Origin: Deferribacteraceae bacterium
GTDB taxonomy: Bacteria > Chrysiogenota > Deferribacteres > Deferribacterales > JAISNW01
Reading direction: 5' to 3'
DNA length: 16,163 nucleotides
Assembly: GCA_031285415.1 (NCBI GenBank)
Contig: JAITWF010000058.1
Span: 1 to 16,163, forward strand
A program made the position numbers and the translations under genes. The notes under the pieces were generated by a model. It was not told where the DNA came from, did no database searches, and worked only from the letters and a program-made list of their open reading frames with translations. This document shows, piece after piece, positions 1 through 7,569 of the stretch; the stretch's first letter is position 1; each line of letters begins with the position of its first letter.

Positions 1-553
1 CGGCGATAGAGTGTCCGAGTGCGTCGATGTCGTTTAGGTTACCTAGTGCGGCAACAAGCCCGATAACGGCTCCCAAAACGCCAAGTGTTGGGGCGTACAT
101 CCCTGCTTGAGCAAAGAAAAGTGCGCCATCTTTATGCCTATCTTGCATTGCGGTGATCTGTGCGTCTAATACATCCTCAAGAACTCGTGGCTCTGTAGCA
201 TCCGCCACCATTCCAACGCCATCTTTAAGGAACTGATCTTCGATCGATTCCGCCTGCTTCTCAAGCACCAGAACGCCCTCTTTACGCACCAACTGCGACA
301 GGTTTACGAATAAGATTGCAGTCTCTTTTAGATCCGCCTCTTTTGCGCCTTTAAATACCAGCCCAAAGTATGTTGGAGCTCTAGTGAAGTTGCGCATAGG
401 AAATGCGTTCAGTAGCGCACCAGCGGTACCAACAAATATGATCAGGATCGCAGCAGGGTTTACGAGCGCACCAAGGCTTGCGCCTTTGAATATCATCCCA
501 ACGCAAACCGCCAATGCGCCAACAATAACTCCAAGAACCGACGATATCTCCAA
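1..553 (-). CDS. motA: Flagellar motor stator protein MotA (3' part outside window)
   Basis: MotA forms, with MotB, the proton- or sodium-conducting stator unit in the inner membrane that drives rotor turning. The visible 184 residues include a first hydrophobic helix (about 3-20), a second (about 32-52), the cytoplasmic loop and the start of the third helix. The loop carries an RKEG...LE motif with R90 and E98, the positions known in MotA to act on FliG charges. The stretch APTLGVLGAVIG (about 154-165) holds the conserved proline of helix 3 (P155) and is typical of MotA/PomA. The chosen start is TTG at 553-551, because no ATG lies between it and the in-frame stop at 583-581, and GGAGAGG sits 8 nt upstream; the N-terminus MEISSVLGVIVG fits family starts. 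It is divergent from flhA. The C-terminus, and probably motB, lie beyond the left edge. Confidence 0.93.
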   Translation of the reverse strand, partial: MEISSVLGVIVGALAVCVGMIFKGASLGALVNPAAILIIFVGTAGALLNAFPMRNFTRAPTYFGLVFKGAKEADLKETAILFVNLSQLVRKEGVLVLEKQAESIEDQFLKDGVGMVADATEPRVLEDVLDAQITAMQDRHKDGALFFAQAGMYAPTLGVLGAVIGLVAALGNLNDIDALGHSIA

Positions 554-608
554 ATTAATACCCTCTCCGTATGAAGTGTCTTACGAGAATACTCCCCATA
601 TACTACCA

Positions 609-636
609 ATCCTATACTTAAAATCAAGCTTGTCAA
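609..636 (-). promoter_or_regulatory. Putative sigma-70-type promoter for motA
   Basis: On the minus strand TTGACA (636-631) is followed after 16 nt by TAGGAT (614-609), a 4/6 match to the -10 consensus. This lies 56 nt before the TTG start of motA. The -35 overlaps the left copy of a 14-bp direct repeat. Inferred from sequence only. Confidence 0.4.
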
Positions 637-749
637 TAGTTTTATTACAATCACTGGAAGGGGCAACCAAGGTTTCCCCTTTCCAACTTCCCCTTCCTTC
701 ACCGATTCGCTACGTCGGCGCATGTCCGCCTTCGCTCAATAGTTTTATT
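633..749. repeat. 14-bp direct repeats flanking an intergenic repeat element
   Basis: TCAATAGTTTTATT occurs at 633-646 and again, identically, at 736-749. The 89 nt between them hold intergenic repeat copy 1. The arrangement looks like a target-site duplication made when the element entered the motA-flhA spacer. The duplicated segment overlaps the -35 boxes proposed for both genes. Confidence 0.7.
654..735 (-). repeat. Intergenic structured repeat, copy 1
   Basis: Read on the minus strand, it contains the core GGACATGCGCC (shared with copy 2) and then a purine-rich tail (GGAAGGGGAAG...GGAAAGGGGAAAC) ending in GTTGCCCCTTCCAG. The tail matches those at 9471-9556 and 16019-16104. The closing CCCCTTCC can pair with the preceding GGAAGGGG. 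The 5' hairpin is less regular here than in the other two copies. No coding potential is apparent. Confidence 0.7.
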
Positions 750-776
750 GACTATATATTAATAGTGGAGTATATA
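748..776 (+). promoter_or_regulatory. Putative promoter for the flhA operon
   Basis: TTGACT (748-753) is followed after 17 nt by TATATA (771-776), with TATAAA overlapping at 773-778. The predicted transcription start would fall at about 783-785, on the flhA ATG at 784, so a transcript from here would be leaderless. A purine stretch GTGGAG (765-770) lies 13 nt before the ATG, too far for a good Shine-Dalgarno site. The main operon promoter could instead lie upstream of the repeat. Confidence 0.35.
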
Positions 777-783
777 AAATAGC

Positions 784-2931
784 ATGGCTAATAGTACTTT
801 GGCAGCAATGCAAGGCCCGTTAAAACGTATAGGACAGCAGACAGATGTAATGCTGGCAGTCGGCGTTATCTCCATTATCGTGGTGATGATCCTGCCGTTG
901 CCACCGATTATACTCGATATCCTCCTCACGATGAGTATCACACTAAGCGTTGTGATCCTTATAGTTGCCCTCTATATAATAAAACCGCTGGAATTTTCAT
1001 CATTCCCATTTATCCTGCTATTATCGACGCTCTTTCGATTGGCGTTAAACGTCGCCTCGACTCGCCTGATCCTCCTGCACGGTCATGAGAGTTCAGACGC
1101 CGCAGGGGAGGTTATTCGAAGCTTCGGTGAGTTCGTCGTCGGGGGGAACTTCGCCGTCGGATTGATCATATTTATGATACTCGTAATTATCAACTTTATG
1201 GTTATCACTAAAGGTTCTGGCAGGGTCGCAGAGGTTGCCGCAAGGTTCACCTTGGACGCTATGCCTGGCAAACAGATGAGTATCGATGCCGACCTGAACG
1301 CTGGTGTCATAAACGAAGATGAGGCTCGTAAACGCAGGGAAGAGGTACGAAGCGAGGCAGATTTCTACGGATCTATGGATGGTGCGTCGAAATTTGTGCG
1401 TGGTGACGCCGTTGCAGGTCTTATTATCACCGCTATAAATATCGTCGGCGGACTTATCATCGGTGTCGTTCAGCACGGAATGGAGTTTGGCGAGGCAGCT
1501 ACACGATTCACCCTCCTTACCGTCGGTGATGGTCTTGTGGGGCAGATCCCAGCCCTTATTATCTCAACCGCCGCTGGTATAGTTGTAACACGTGCTGGCA
1601 GCAATCAGATGCTATCAAAACAGCTCGGTAAACAGCTTTTTCCGCATGCAAGGGTTATGTTTATCGTCGCAGGGGTGCTTCTCTTCTTTGCAATGGTGCC
1701 TGGCATGCCGAAGCTTCCGTTCGTATTTATTGCACTTATAATGGGCGGAGCTGGTTACCTTATGCTTCGCAAACATAGATCTGGCAGCGTTACCGAGGAT
1801 GATGAGGAATCAGCTAAGGGGGCTGGCGAAGAGGACGCTCCAAAACCAGAGGAGGAGGAGGTCAAAGATCTTCTCGAAATGGATACTCTGGAGCTTGAGA
1901 TCGGATTCAGCCTGATACCGCTTGTTGACGCCAATCAGGGGGGGACACTCCTTACTAGAATAAAATCGATTCGCCGTCAGGTAGCGTTAGAGATGGGTTT
2001 CATCGTGCCGCCTGTGCGCATTCGTGATAACTTACAGCTTGAGACAAATTCGTATAACCTACTACTGAAAGGGGTAAGGTGTACACAGGGGATGGTTTAT
2101 CCCGAAAAATATATGGTTATGAACCCTGCTGGCACTCTGGATGAGGTAGAGGGGTTGAAGGCGAAGGAGCCAGCCTTTGGGCTTCCTGCCAAATGGATTG
2201 ATGAAATTGAGAAAGATAACGCCGAGATGGCAGGCTATACGATAGTCGACCCAGCTACGATCATTGCTACACATATCACAGAGGTGATAAAGCAGAATGC
2301 ATTTGAGCTTGTCGGCAGGCAGGAGACGCAGGATCTCCTATCTAAACTAAAAGAGAAACATCCGAAGGTTGTAGACGACCTCGTACCAGGCATTATGGAT
2401 ATAGGTATCGTAAATAGGGTGCTACAAAACCTGTTGCGAGAGCGTGTATCGATACGAAACCTGCAATCGATATTGGAGACCTTAGCTACATTTGGTTCCT
2501 CTAATAAAGATGTGGATTATTTGACCGAGAAGGTGCGCTTTGGATTACGTAGACAGATCACAGAGAACCTCCTTGGGACGGATGGAATATTACATATATT
2601 TACACTTCCTGCTGCTGTGGAGCAGCTTCTGGCGAAGAGTTTGCAGCAGACCGATGAGGGGAAGGAGATCGTTACCGACCCTATGGCAGCGAAAAAGATC
2701 CTGTCGGAGCTTATCGCTAAGTGCGACGCTATCGTAAATAAAGGGTTGCCGCCAGTTCTGGTGATCTCGCCGCCGCTTCGTGCGCCGATGAGGAAGTTTG
2801 TGGAGAAGTATATCACGCAGATAAACCTTATCTCGCACTCCGAGATTAGCGAGAGCGTAAAGCTTGAATCGCTCGGCAGCATTGAATTTGCAAATGATCC
2901 TACTCCGCCTAGAGGGCAAGGGGGGCAATAG
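784..2931 (+). CDS. flhA: Flagellar type III export gate protein FlhA
   Basis: FlhA is the nonameric inner-membrane gate of the flagellar type III export apparatus; its C-terminal cytoplasmic ring docks chaperone-substrate complexes. At 715 aa it is close to the family's usual ~690-700. The N-terminal ~330 residues hold about eight hydrophobic helices. The FHIPEP-family signature region runs about 138-207 (TKGSGRVAEVAARF, DAMPGKQMSIDADLNAG, DFYGSMDGASKF), followed by D208, matching the conserved essential aspartate of Salmonella FlhA. An acidic linker (about 337-362) leads into the cytoplasmic domain (about 365-700), including RIRDNLQL and EPAFGLPAKWID. The start at 784 is the only early ATG downstream of the in-frame stop at 775; ATG at 808 is an alternative. 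A Shine-Dalgarno site is weak. The stop codon abuts the methyltransferase ATG without a gap. Confidence 0.98.
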   Translation: MANSTLAAMQGPLKRIGQQTDVMLAVGVISIIVVMILPLPPIILDILLTMSITLSVVILIVALYIIKPLEFSSFPFILLLSTLFRLALNVASTRLILLHGHESSDAAGEVIRSFGEFVVGGNFAVGLIIFMILVIINFMVITKGSGRVAEVAARFTLDAMPGKQMSIDADLNAGVINEDEARKRREEVRSEADFYGSMDGASKFVRGDAVAGLIITAINIVGGLIIGVVQHGMEFGEAATRFTLLTVGDGLVGQIPALIISTAAGIVVTRAGSNQMLSKQLGKQLFPHARVMFIVAGVLLFFAMVPGMPKLPFVFIALIMGGAGYLMLRKHRSGSVTEDDEESAKGAGEEDAPKPEEEEVKDLLEMDTLELEIGFSLIPLVDANQGGTLLTRIKSIRRQVALEMGFIVPPVRIRDNLQLETNSYNLLLKGVRCTQGMVYPEKYMVMNPAGTLDEVEGLKAKEPAFGLPAKWIDEIEKDNAEMAGYTIVDPATIIATHITEVIKQNAFELVGRQETQDLLSKLKEKHPKVVDDLVPGIMDIGIVNRVLQNLLRERVSIRNLQSILETLATFGSSNKDVDYLTEKVRFGLRRQITENLLGTDGILHIFTLPAAVEQLLAKSLQQTDEGKEIVTDPMAAKKILSELIAKCDAIVNKGLPPVLVISPPLRAPMRKFVEKYITQINLISHSEISESVKLESLGSIEFANDPTPPRGQGGQ

Positions 2932-4086
2932 ATGAATAAGAACTTAAATCTTTTATCGTTGTTCTCTGGCTGTGGCGGCATGGATCTCGGCTTTGAGGGT
3001 GGATTTGATATTATGGGAACACACCTAAGCAAAACTCGCTTTAAGACTGTCTTTGCTAACGATATAAAACAACCTGCCAAAACAGCATGGTCGAACTATT
3101 TCACAAGGAAAGGTTTATCGGAAGATATTTATAGAGTTGATAGTATTGTTGATCTCGTAAAAAAACATAAAGATAGCGGTGATGTATTTCCAGTCGATAT
3201 TGATCTGATTACGGGTGGCTTCCCTTGCCAGGATTTCTCTGTTTCTGGCAAGCGTCTTGGGCTAGAATCGGATAAATGTCATAGCGGTAAGAGGATAACA
3301 GATGATACGCCTAATGGTGAAAATAGGGGGCATCTATACAGATGGATGTGCGATGTTATCTCTATTGTAAAGCCTAAGATGTTTGTGGCTGAAAATGTAA
3401 AGGGGCTTGTAAATTTAGCAGATGTAAAGAGCATTATAGAGGAAGATTTTCGTAATAATGGCTATCTAGTTGTTCCTGCTAAAGTGTTGAACGCTGCTGA
3501 TTATGGAGTTGCCCAATCAAGAGAGCGTGTGATATTTTTTGGATTTAAAAAGTCGGCACTAACTGTACAGGCATTAAAGGCGTTGTCGAACGAAACAATT
3601 ACCGATGAGTATTGCCCATATCCGTTGCCTGTTGATGGTGAAATTAAACTGAAATCAGTGCTTTCTGGCTTGCAAGAACCTCATGAGTCTAACGATTTAT
3701 CTCAAAGAAAGCATTCGAAAGCAAAATATATGGGTGCGCACTGTCAAGGGCAGACAGAGGTAAATTTAGATGGTGTAGCTCCAACAATTAGATCGGAACA
3801 TCATGGGAATATAGAGTTTAGACGCTTGAGCAAAGAGAACGGCGGAAGATACATAGATGAGTTGAATATGGGCTTGAAAGAGCGCAGGCTAACCGTCCGA
3901 GAGTGCGCAAGAATACAGACATTCCCTGATGACTACGAATTTGTATTTAATTCCGATAACGGCTCTGTATCTGCCTCCGAGGCGTATAAGCTGATTGGCA
4001 ACGCCGTACCTCCACTATTTGCATATCATATTGCCAAACGTATAGAGAATAATTGGTCGCTATACTTTGGAACTGATGACAGATGA
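2932..4086 (+). CDS. DNA (cytosine-5-)-methyltransferase of a type II restriction-modification system
   Basis: The enzyme transfers methyl from S-adenosylmethionine to C5 of cytosine in a specific DNA site and so protects the host from the neighbouring nuclease. All main family motifs are present in order: motif I LFSGCGGMDLG (10-20), motif IV with catalytic GGFPCQ (C99), motif VI ENV (154-156), motif VIII QSRERV (195-200), motif IX RECARIQTFP (323-332) and motif X GNAVPP (356-361). The target-recognition region should lie between VIII and IX (about 205-315); I cannot read the target site from it. At 384 aa it is full length. ATG at 2932 follows the flhA stop directly, and the purine run AAGGGGGG at the end of flhA acts as its ribosome site. 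It is visibly AT-richer than flhA (17/60 G+C at 3121-3180 against 34/60 at 1441-1500), suggesting acquisition. Confidence 0.96.
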   Translation: MNKNLNLLSLFSGCGGMDLGFEGGFDIMGTHLSKTRFKTVFANDIKQPAKTAWSNYFTRKGLSEDIYRVDSIVDLVKKHKDSGDVFPVDIDLITGGFPCQDFSVSGKRLGLESDKCHSGKRITDDTPNGENRGHLYRWMCDVISIVKPKMFVAENVKGLVNLADVKSIIEEDFRNNGYLVVPAKVLNAADYGVAQSRERVIFFGFKKSALTVQALKALSNETITDEYCPYPLPVDGEIKLKSVLSGLQEPHESNDLSQRKHSKAKYMGAHCQGQTEVNLDGVAPTIRSEHHGNIEFRRLSKENGGRYIDELNMGLKERRLTVRECARIQTFPDDYEFVFNSDNGSVSASEAYKLIGNAVPPLFAYHIAKRIENNWSLYFGTDDR

Positions 4087-5117
4087 TCATTTCAGATAAT
4101 AGAAAACCAACTTTGGAGGAGTTTACTACTTTAGTTTACGAAACAAATTCTTTTTTAAATAGCAACTTTGCTACGTCACTTAAAATAAAAGAGCATAGTG
4201 GGGTTGCGTTAGAAAAAATTGTTTTTAATGCAATGACCGATATGGCAGTAAAAACTAAATTCAATAATACACTTCAACTGGTGTCGGGGCATAAGTTTCC
4301 TGATATTGTAGCAGGGAAGTATTATGGTGTTGAAGTAAAAAGCACAACTCAAGATCATTGGCAGACAACTGGCAATAGTGTTCTTGAAAATAGTCGAGTG
4401 CAGGATGTAGAGCGTATATTTATTATCTTTGGTAAGCTAGCTGATCCTGTAGAGTTTAAGGCTAGACCGTATGAAGAGTGTCTCTCTGATATAGTTGTAA
4501 CTCACTCTCCACGATATAAGATTGATATGAAGCTACCAGAAAACAGCACGATATTTGATAAAATGAATATCGATTATGACACTTTGCGCACTCTTGATAA
4601 CCCGATAGAACCTATTGTAGATTACTATCGTGGCAATTTGAGAGATGGAGAGGCACTATGGTGGATTAATGATAGTGTAACTACATCAATAAAAGTCAGA
4701 TTATGGCGAACATTGTCTAATGACGAAAAGCTGCTTCACACAACAGAAGCATTTGCGTTGTTTCCTAATATATTGCATAATGGTAGTAAGAAATATGAAG
4801 AGCTTTCATTATGGCTTGTTGCTAAATATGGTATAGTTTCAACATCAATGCGAGATACGTTTACCGCTGGCGGTGTCGTAACTATCGATACAGGCAAAGG
4901 TGTTTTTAAAGATATTCCTAGAATATTTGGAAATATCAATAAAAATAAAGATAAAATTATGGAATACATCTTAAATGCTGATGAGGGTGTTTTGAAGCAA
5001 ACGTGGCATGTTGATAAAATTTTATCCAATAGATTAAAGCAGTGGATCGATATCGCAAACAGCAATAATAAAGAATATTATAATATTTTGACATCCATAT
5101 TTAAGAGTCAACTATGA
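4083..5117 (+). CDS. Probable type II restriction endonuclease (PD-(D/E)xK fold)
   Basis: It overlaps the 3' end of the methyltransferase gene by 4 nt (ATGA), the classic layout of a cognate nuclease. In 344 aa it shows FPD (72-74), then nine residues, then EVK (84-86): a PD-x(9)-ExK metal-binding core with D74, E84 and K86. A helix with E44 lies before it, as in many PD-(D/E)xK enzymes. No transmembrane or signal segment is seen. I do not recognise the specificity class. It is strongly AT-rich (16/60 G+C at 4141-4200; 12/60 at 4921-4980), unlike the flagellar genes. Its stop overlaps the flhF ATG by 4 nt (ATGA at 5114-5117), so flhF translation is probably coupled to it. The nuclease role rests on position and motif. 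Confidence 0.82.
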   Translation: MIISDNRKPTLEEFTTLVYETNSFLNSNFATSLKIKEHSGVALEKIVFNAMTDMAVKTKFNNTLQLVSGHKFPDIVAGKYYGVEVKSTTQDHWQTTGNSVLENSRVQDVERIFIIFGKLADPVEFKARPYEECLSDIVVTHSPRYKIDMKLPENSTIFDKMNIDYDTLRTLDNPIEPIVDYYRGNLRDGEALWWINDSVTTSIKVRLWRTLSNDEKLLHTTEAFALFPNILHNGSKKYEELSLWLVAKYGIVSTSMRDTFTAGGVVTIDTGKGVFKDIPRIFGNINKNKDKIMEYILNADEGVLKQTWHVDKILSNRLKQWIDIANSNNKEYYNILTSIFKSQL

Positions 5118-6472
5118 AGATCAAGAAGTATGAAGTAACCGACATGAAGGAGGCACTCCGTCAGATCAAGCAGGAGCTTGGTCCTGATGCAGTAATCCTT
5201 ACCACACGCAAGGTGATGAAGCCCTCTGGTCTTGGGCTACTATCTCGCCAAGTCTTAGAGGTGACAGCTGCCGTTGATTACGACAAGCTCGCCGATAAGG
5301 AAAAAAATACCACTACTGCTCCAACGCCTACTCCAGAGCCGAAATCGCAGGTTGTGCGCTCCCCTTTGCGTGCTGAGCAGAAGAGTGCTATGGCAAATCC
5401 TACCTATAAACTGCCAGCTGCCGCTACGCCGAAGCTAGATCTGTATGAGGATGACGAGATATCGGTGTTGCCGCCGATAGAGGAGTACATAGCACCAACA
5501 CCCCCACCCCCTCCGCAGCCAGAGCTAACTATGGATAAATTTGCCGATTTACTGAAATCTATGGGGCTTGATAAGGTTGGGTCGCTTCTAGCGGATGTTG
5601 GTTCCCTAAAGGAGCAGATCGCCGAGATTAAAAGCTCTATGGAGGAGCCTGATACCGTAAACGTTGATCTGCCGCAGAATCTGAAGGAGTTCTATCAGAT
5701 CCTTATCAAGAATGGGCTAGACGAGCTTATCTCGTATCGCCTTCTGAAGGGGCTAGATGGGAAGCTTCCAGATCTTATTGGCAAGGGGCAGCTTAGAAAT
5801 ATTATTGTAGAGGCGTTGGCGGAGAAGATCCCTGTAGAGGATGAGTCGATCTTCGCCTTGCAGAATAAGATAACGATGTTTATAGGGCCTACTGGTGTAG
5901 GGAAAACCACCACTATAGCTAAGATCGCCGCAGATCTAGTGTTGAAATATACTCGTAAGGTTTGCCTGATAACGGTGGATATCTTCCGAATAGGTGCCGT
6001 GGAGCAGCTAAAAACGTATGCCGAGATAGTGAACCTCCCATTATATATCGCCACAAGCCCCGAGGAGCTTGCACGCATATTAGAGGAGACGACGCCAGAG
6101 TTTGATTATATATTACTTGATTCTACAGGGCGAAGTCCGTATGATGATATAAAGCTGGGGGATACGATGGAGTATCTCGCAGTATCGGAGAGTATCGTGC
6201 CTGTGCTTGTGCTCTCTATGGCGGCGAACCAGACGGAGTTTATTGAAATATACGATAGATACGCTGATCTTGAGCCGCAGTATCTAGTATTTACCAAGCT
6301 TGACGAGACTCGTCGGTTTGGTGCGCTCGTGAATGTATCGATCAAAAAAGATATCCCTTTGCTACTTCTTTCGAATGGGCAGGGGGTGCCAGATGATATG
6401 GAAATTCCAGATGGCAAGAAAATTGCTAAAAAACTTTTACAAGAGATGCCAACACTATGGAAAGACAACTAA
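5114..6472 (+). CDS. flhF: Flagellar biosynthesis SRP-type GTPase FlhF
   Basis: FlhF is the third SRP-GTPase (with Ffh and FtsY) and marks the pole where the flagellum is built. It has 452 aa, close to other FlhFs. The N-terminal B domain begins MKIKKYEVTDMKEAL (1-15) and EALRQIKQELGPDAVIL is typical. A Pro-rich disordered linker follows (about 68-140, with a run of prolines near 130). The NG domain starts near 185: P-loop GPTGVGKTTT (258-267), DIFRIGAVEQL (289-299), DSTGRS (336-341, where DTAGR is more usual) and TKLDE (about 394-398). The start overlaps the endonuclease stop; AAGAG upstream is a weak ribosome site. The flhG start lies inside its 3' end. Confidence 0.97.
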   Translation: MKIKKYEVTDMKEALRQIKQELGPDAVILTTRKVMKPSGLGLLSRQVLEVTAAVDYDKLADKEKNTTTAPTPTPEPKSQVVRSPLRAEQKSAMANPTYKLPAAATPKLDLYEDDEISVLPPIEEYIAPTPPPPPQPELTMDKFADLLKSMGLDKVGSLLADVGSLKEQIAEIKSSMEEPDTVNVDLPQNLKEFYQILIKNGLDELISYRLLKGLDGKLPDLIGKGQLRNIIVEALAEKIPVEDESIFALQNKITMFIGPTGVGKTTTIAKIAADLVLKYTRKVCLITVDIFRIGAVEQLKTYAEIVNLPLYIATSPEELARILEETTPEFDYILLDSTGRSPYDDIKLGDTMEYLAVSESIVPVLVLSMAANQTEFIEIYDRYADLEPQYLVFTKLDETRRFGALVNVSIKKDIPLLLLSNGQGVPDDMEIPDGKKIAKKLLQEMPTLWKDN

Positions 6473-7257
6473 ACGATCAGGCAGCTAGCCTCAGAAAGAT
6501 AGCATGGGAGCGAGGAAGACACGCTAAATACATATCAGTATCTAGCGGCAAAGGTGGTGTGGGCAAAACTACATTTGTAGTCAATCTTGCCTATGCACTA
6601 TCGCAGGCAGGGAAGCGTGTACTGGTTTTTGACGCAGATCTTAGCCTTGGCAATATCGACATTATGCTCAAGATCCCAGCAGGGATAAATATTCGCCAAT
6701 ATCTGGCTGGCAAGGCGAAGCTAGAGGATGTGTTGGTGCATGGGATCTACGGATTTGATGTGCTTCCAGCCTCGAGTGGTTTTGTTGAGCTTGCTGATCT
6801 GTCGGAGCAAGATTTTGCAAAGATTCAGCAGGTGTTTGTAACGTTAGATAACAACTACGACTATATAATATTCGATACAGGTGCAGGGATATCGGATAGT
6901 GTTCATAAATTTGTATCGATGGCGGAGATCGTGATTGCGGTAACGCAGCCAGAGCCGCCAGCAATCGCAGATGCATATGCGTTTTTCAAGACTGCGAAAC
7001 AGCTGCACTCGATAGAAAAGGCGTATATAGTTTTTAATAGGGTGGACAACGACGCCCACGCTAGGAAGGTTTTTGAGAATCTTGCTGGAGTTGCAAAGAA
7101 ATTTTTAAACCTCAAGATAGAGCTTCTGGCTAATATGCCAGAGGATCCAGAGGTTAAACGCACGACTAAGACGCAGAAGCTGCTGTCGCTGGTGTCGCCG
7201 CAGTCGCCATTTGCCAAAGGGATTAGCGTGTTGGCGAATAGAATCAATAGCCTGTAG
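6457..7257 (+). CDS. flhG: Flagellar number regulator FlhG (MinD/ParA-type ATPase)
   Basis: FlhG (YlxH/FleN) is an ATP-dependent membrane-associating switch that limits flagellar number and stimulates the FlhF GTPase. The N-terminus holds DQAASLR (residues 7-13), which fits the DQAxxLR motif known to activate FlhF. The deviant Walker A is SGKGGVGKTTF (30-40), followed by DADLSLGNID and the Walker-B-like IIFDTGAGIS. The C-terminal segment (about 253-266) could be the amphipathic membrane-targeting helix. It is 266 aa, within family range. The ATG at 6457 overlaps flhF by 16 nt, so the pair is probably translationally coupled; AAGAG lies about 10 nt before it. Confidence 0.96.
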   Translation: MERQLNDQAASLRKIAWERGRHAKYISVSSGKGGVGKTTFVVNLAYALSQAGKRVLVFDADLSLGNIDIMLKIPAGINIRQYLAGKAKLEDVLVHGIYGFDVLPASSGFVELADLSEQDFAKIQQVFVTLDNNYDYIIFDTGAGISDSVHKFVSMAEIVIAVTQPEPPAIADAYAFFKTAKQLHSIEKAYIVFNRVDNDAHARKVFENLAGVAKKFLNLKIELLANMPEDPEVKRTTKTQKLLSLVSPQSPFAKGISVLANRINSL

Positions 7258-7270
7258 GTAAAAGATTCAT

Positions 7271-7346
7271 GGGTGGGCTAACCCCACCCCTACGTAACGG
7301 CAATGCAGGTGCGACGCTCTGGTGTAGGGGCGAGGTCTGCTCGCCC
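7271..7346. repeat. Intergenic element with nested inverted repeats between flhG and the small membrane gene
   Basis: Three inverted pairs are seen: GGGTGGG/CCCACCC (7271-7277 with 7283-7289, loop 5), GGGCGAG/CTCGCCC (7328-7334 with 7340-7346, loop 5), and an outer alternative CCCCTAC/GTAGGGG (7287-7293 with 7324-7330). The first and outer pairs compete, so two folds are possible. No U-run follows, so it is not a standard intrinsic terminator. The region 7258-7365 is otherwise non-coding. Confidence 0.6.
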
Positions 7347-7365
7347 AAATAAATAGGAGTACACG

Positions 7366-7569
7366 ATGATTACGTCCATAAAATATCTTCCATTGTTGAT
7401 CGCCTCAACGGTAATGCTTGCCTCTGTTATATTTAAGCTATTATCGCCAGAACTCAAATTGACATATCTGTTTAGAGATATTATACTCTTCTTTATTCTC
7501 TACTATGTGGTAAAGAGAATAAGCTCTGGCGTAGAGAAGATATTGAAAAACTACTGGAAGATATTGTAA
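7366..7569 (+). CDS. Small membrane protein encoded between flhG and fliA
   Basis: The 67-aa product has two likely membrane helices (about 8-26 and 34-50) and a basic C-terminal tail rich in Lys and Arg (about 50-65). I do not recognise a domain. The ribosome site AGGAG (7355-7359) stands 6 nt before ATG, and the TAA stop abuts the fliA ATG at 7570, which supports it as a real translated gene. A small uncharacterised gene occupies the same place between flhG and fliA in Campylobacterota (for example HP1033 of H. pylori), but I cannot show homology. A role in flagellar placement or FliA control would be speculation. Confidence 0.72.
   Translation: MITSIKYLPLLIASTVMLASVIFKLLSPELKLTYLFRDIILFFILYYVVKRISSGVEKILKNYWKIL

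Noticed and set aside
493..723. Minus-strand frame across repeat copy 1 and the motA leader
   Set aside because: Its composition comes from the repeat and promoter region; it overlaps the start of motA in another frame and looks like no known protein.
384..782. Open frame on the plus strand opposite motA
   Set aside because: It is antisense to the clear MotA reading frame, runs through the intergenic repeat, and has no family resemblance or ribosome site.
2517..3080. Long minus-strand frame opposite the flhA 3' end and methylase start
   Set aside because: It is antisense to two well-supported genes and shows no recognisable motifs.
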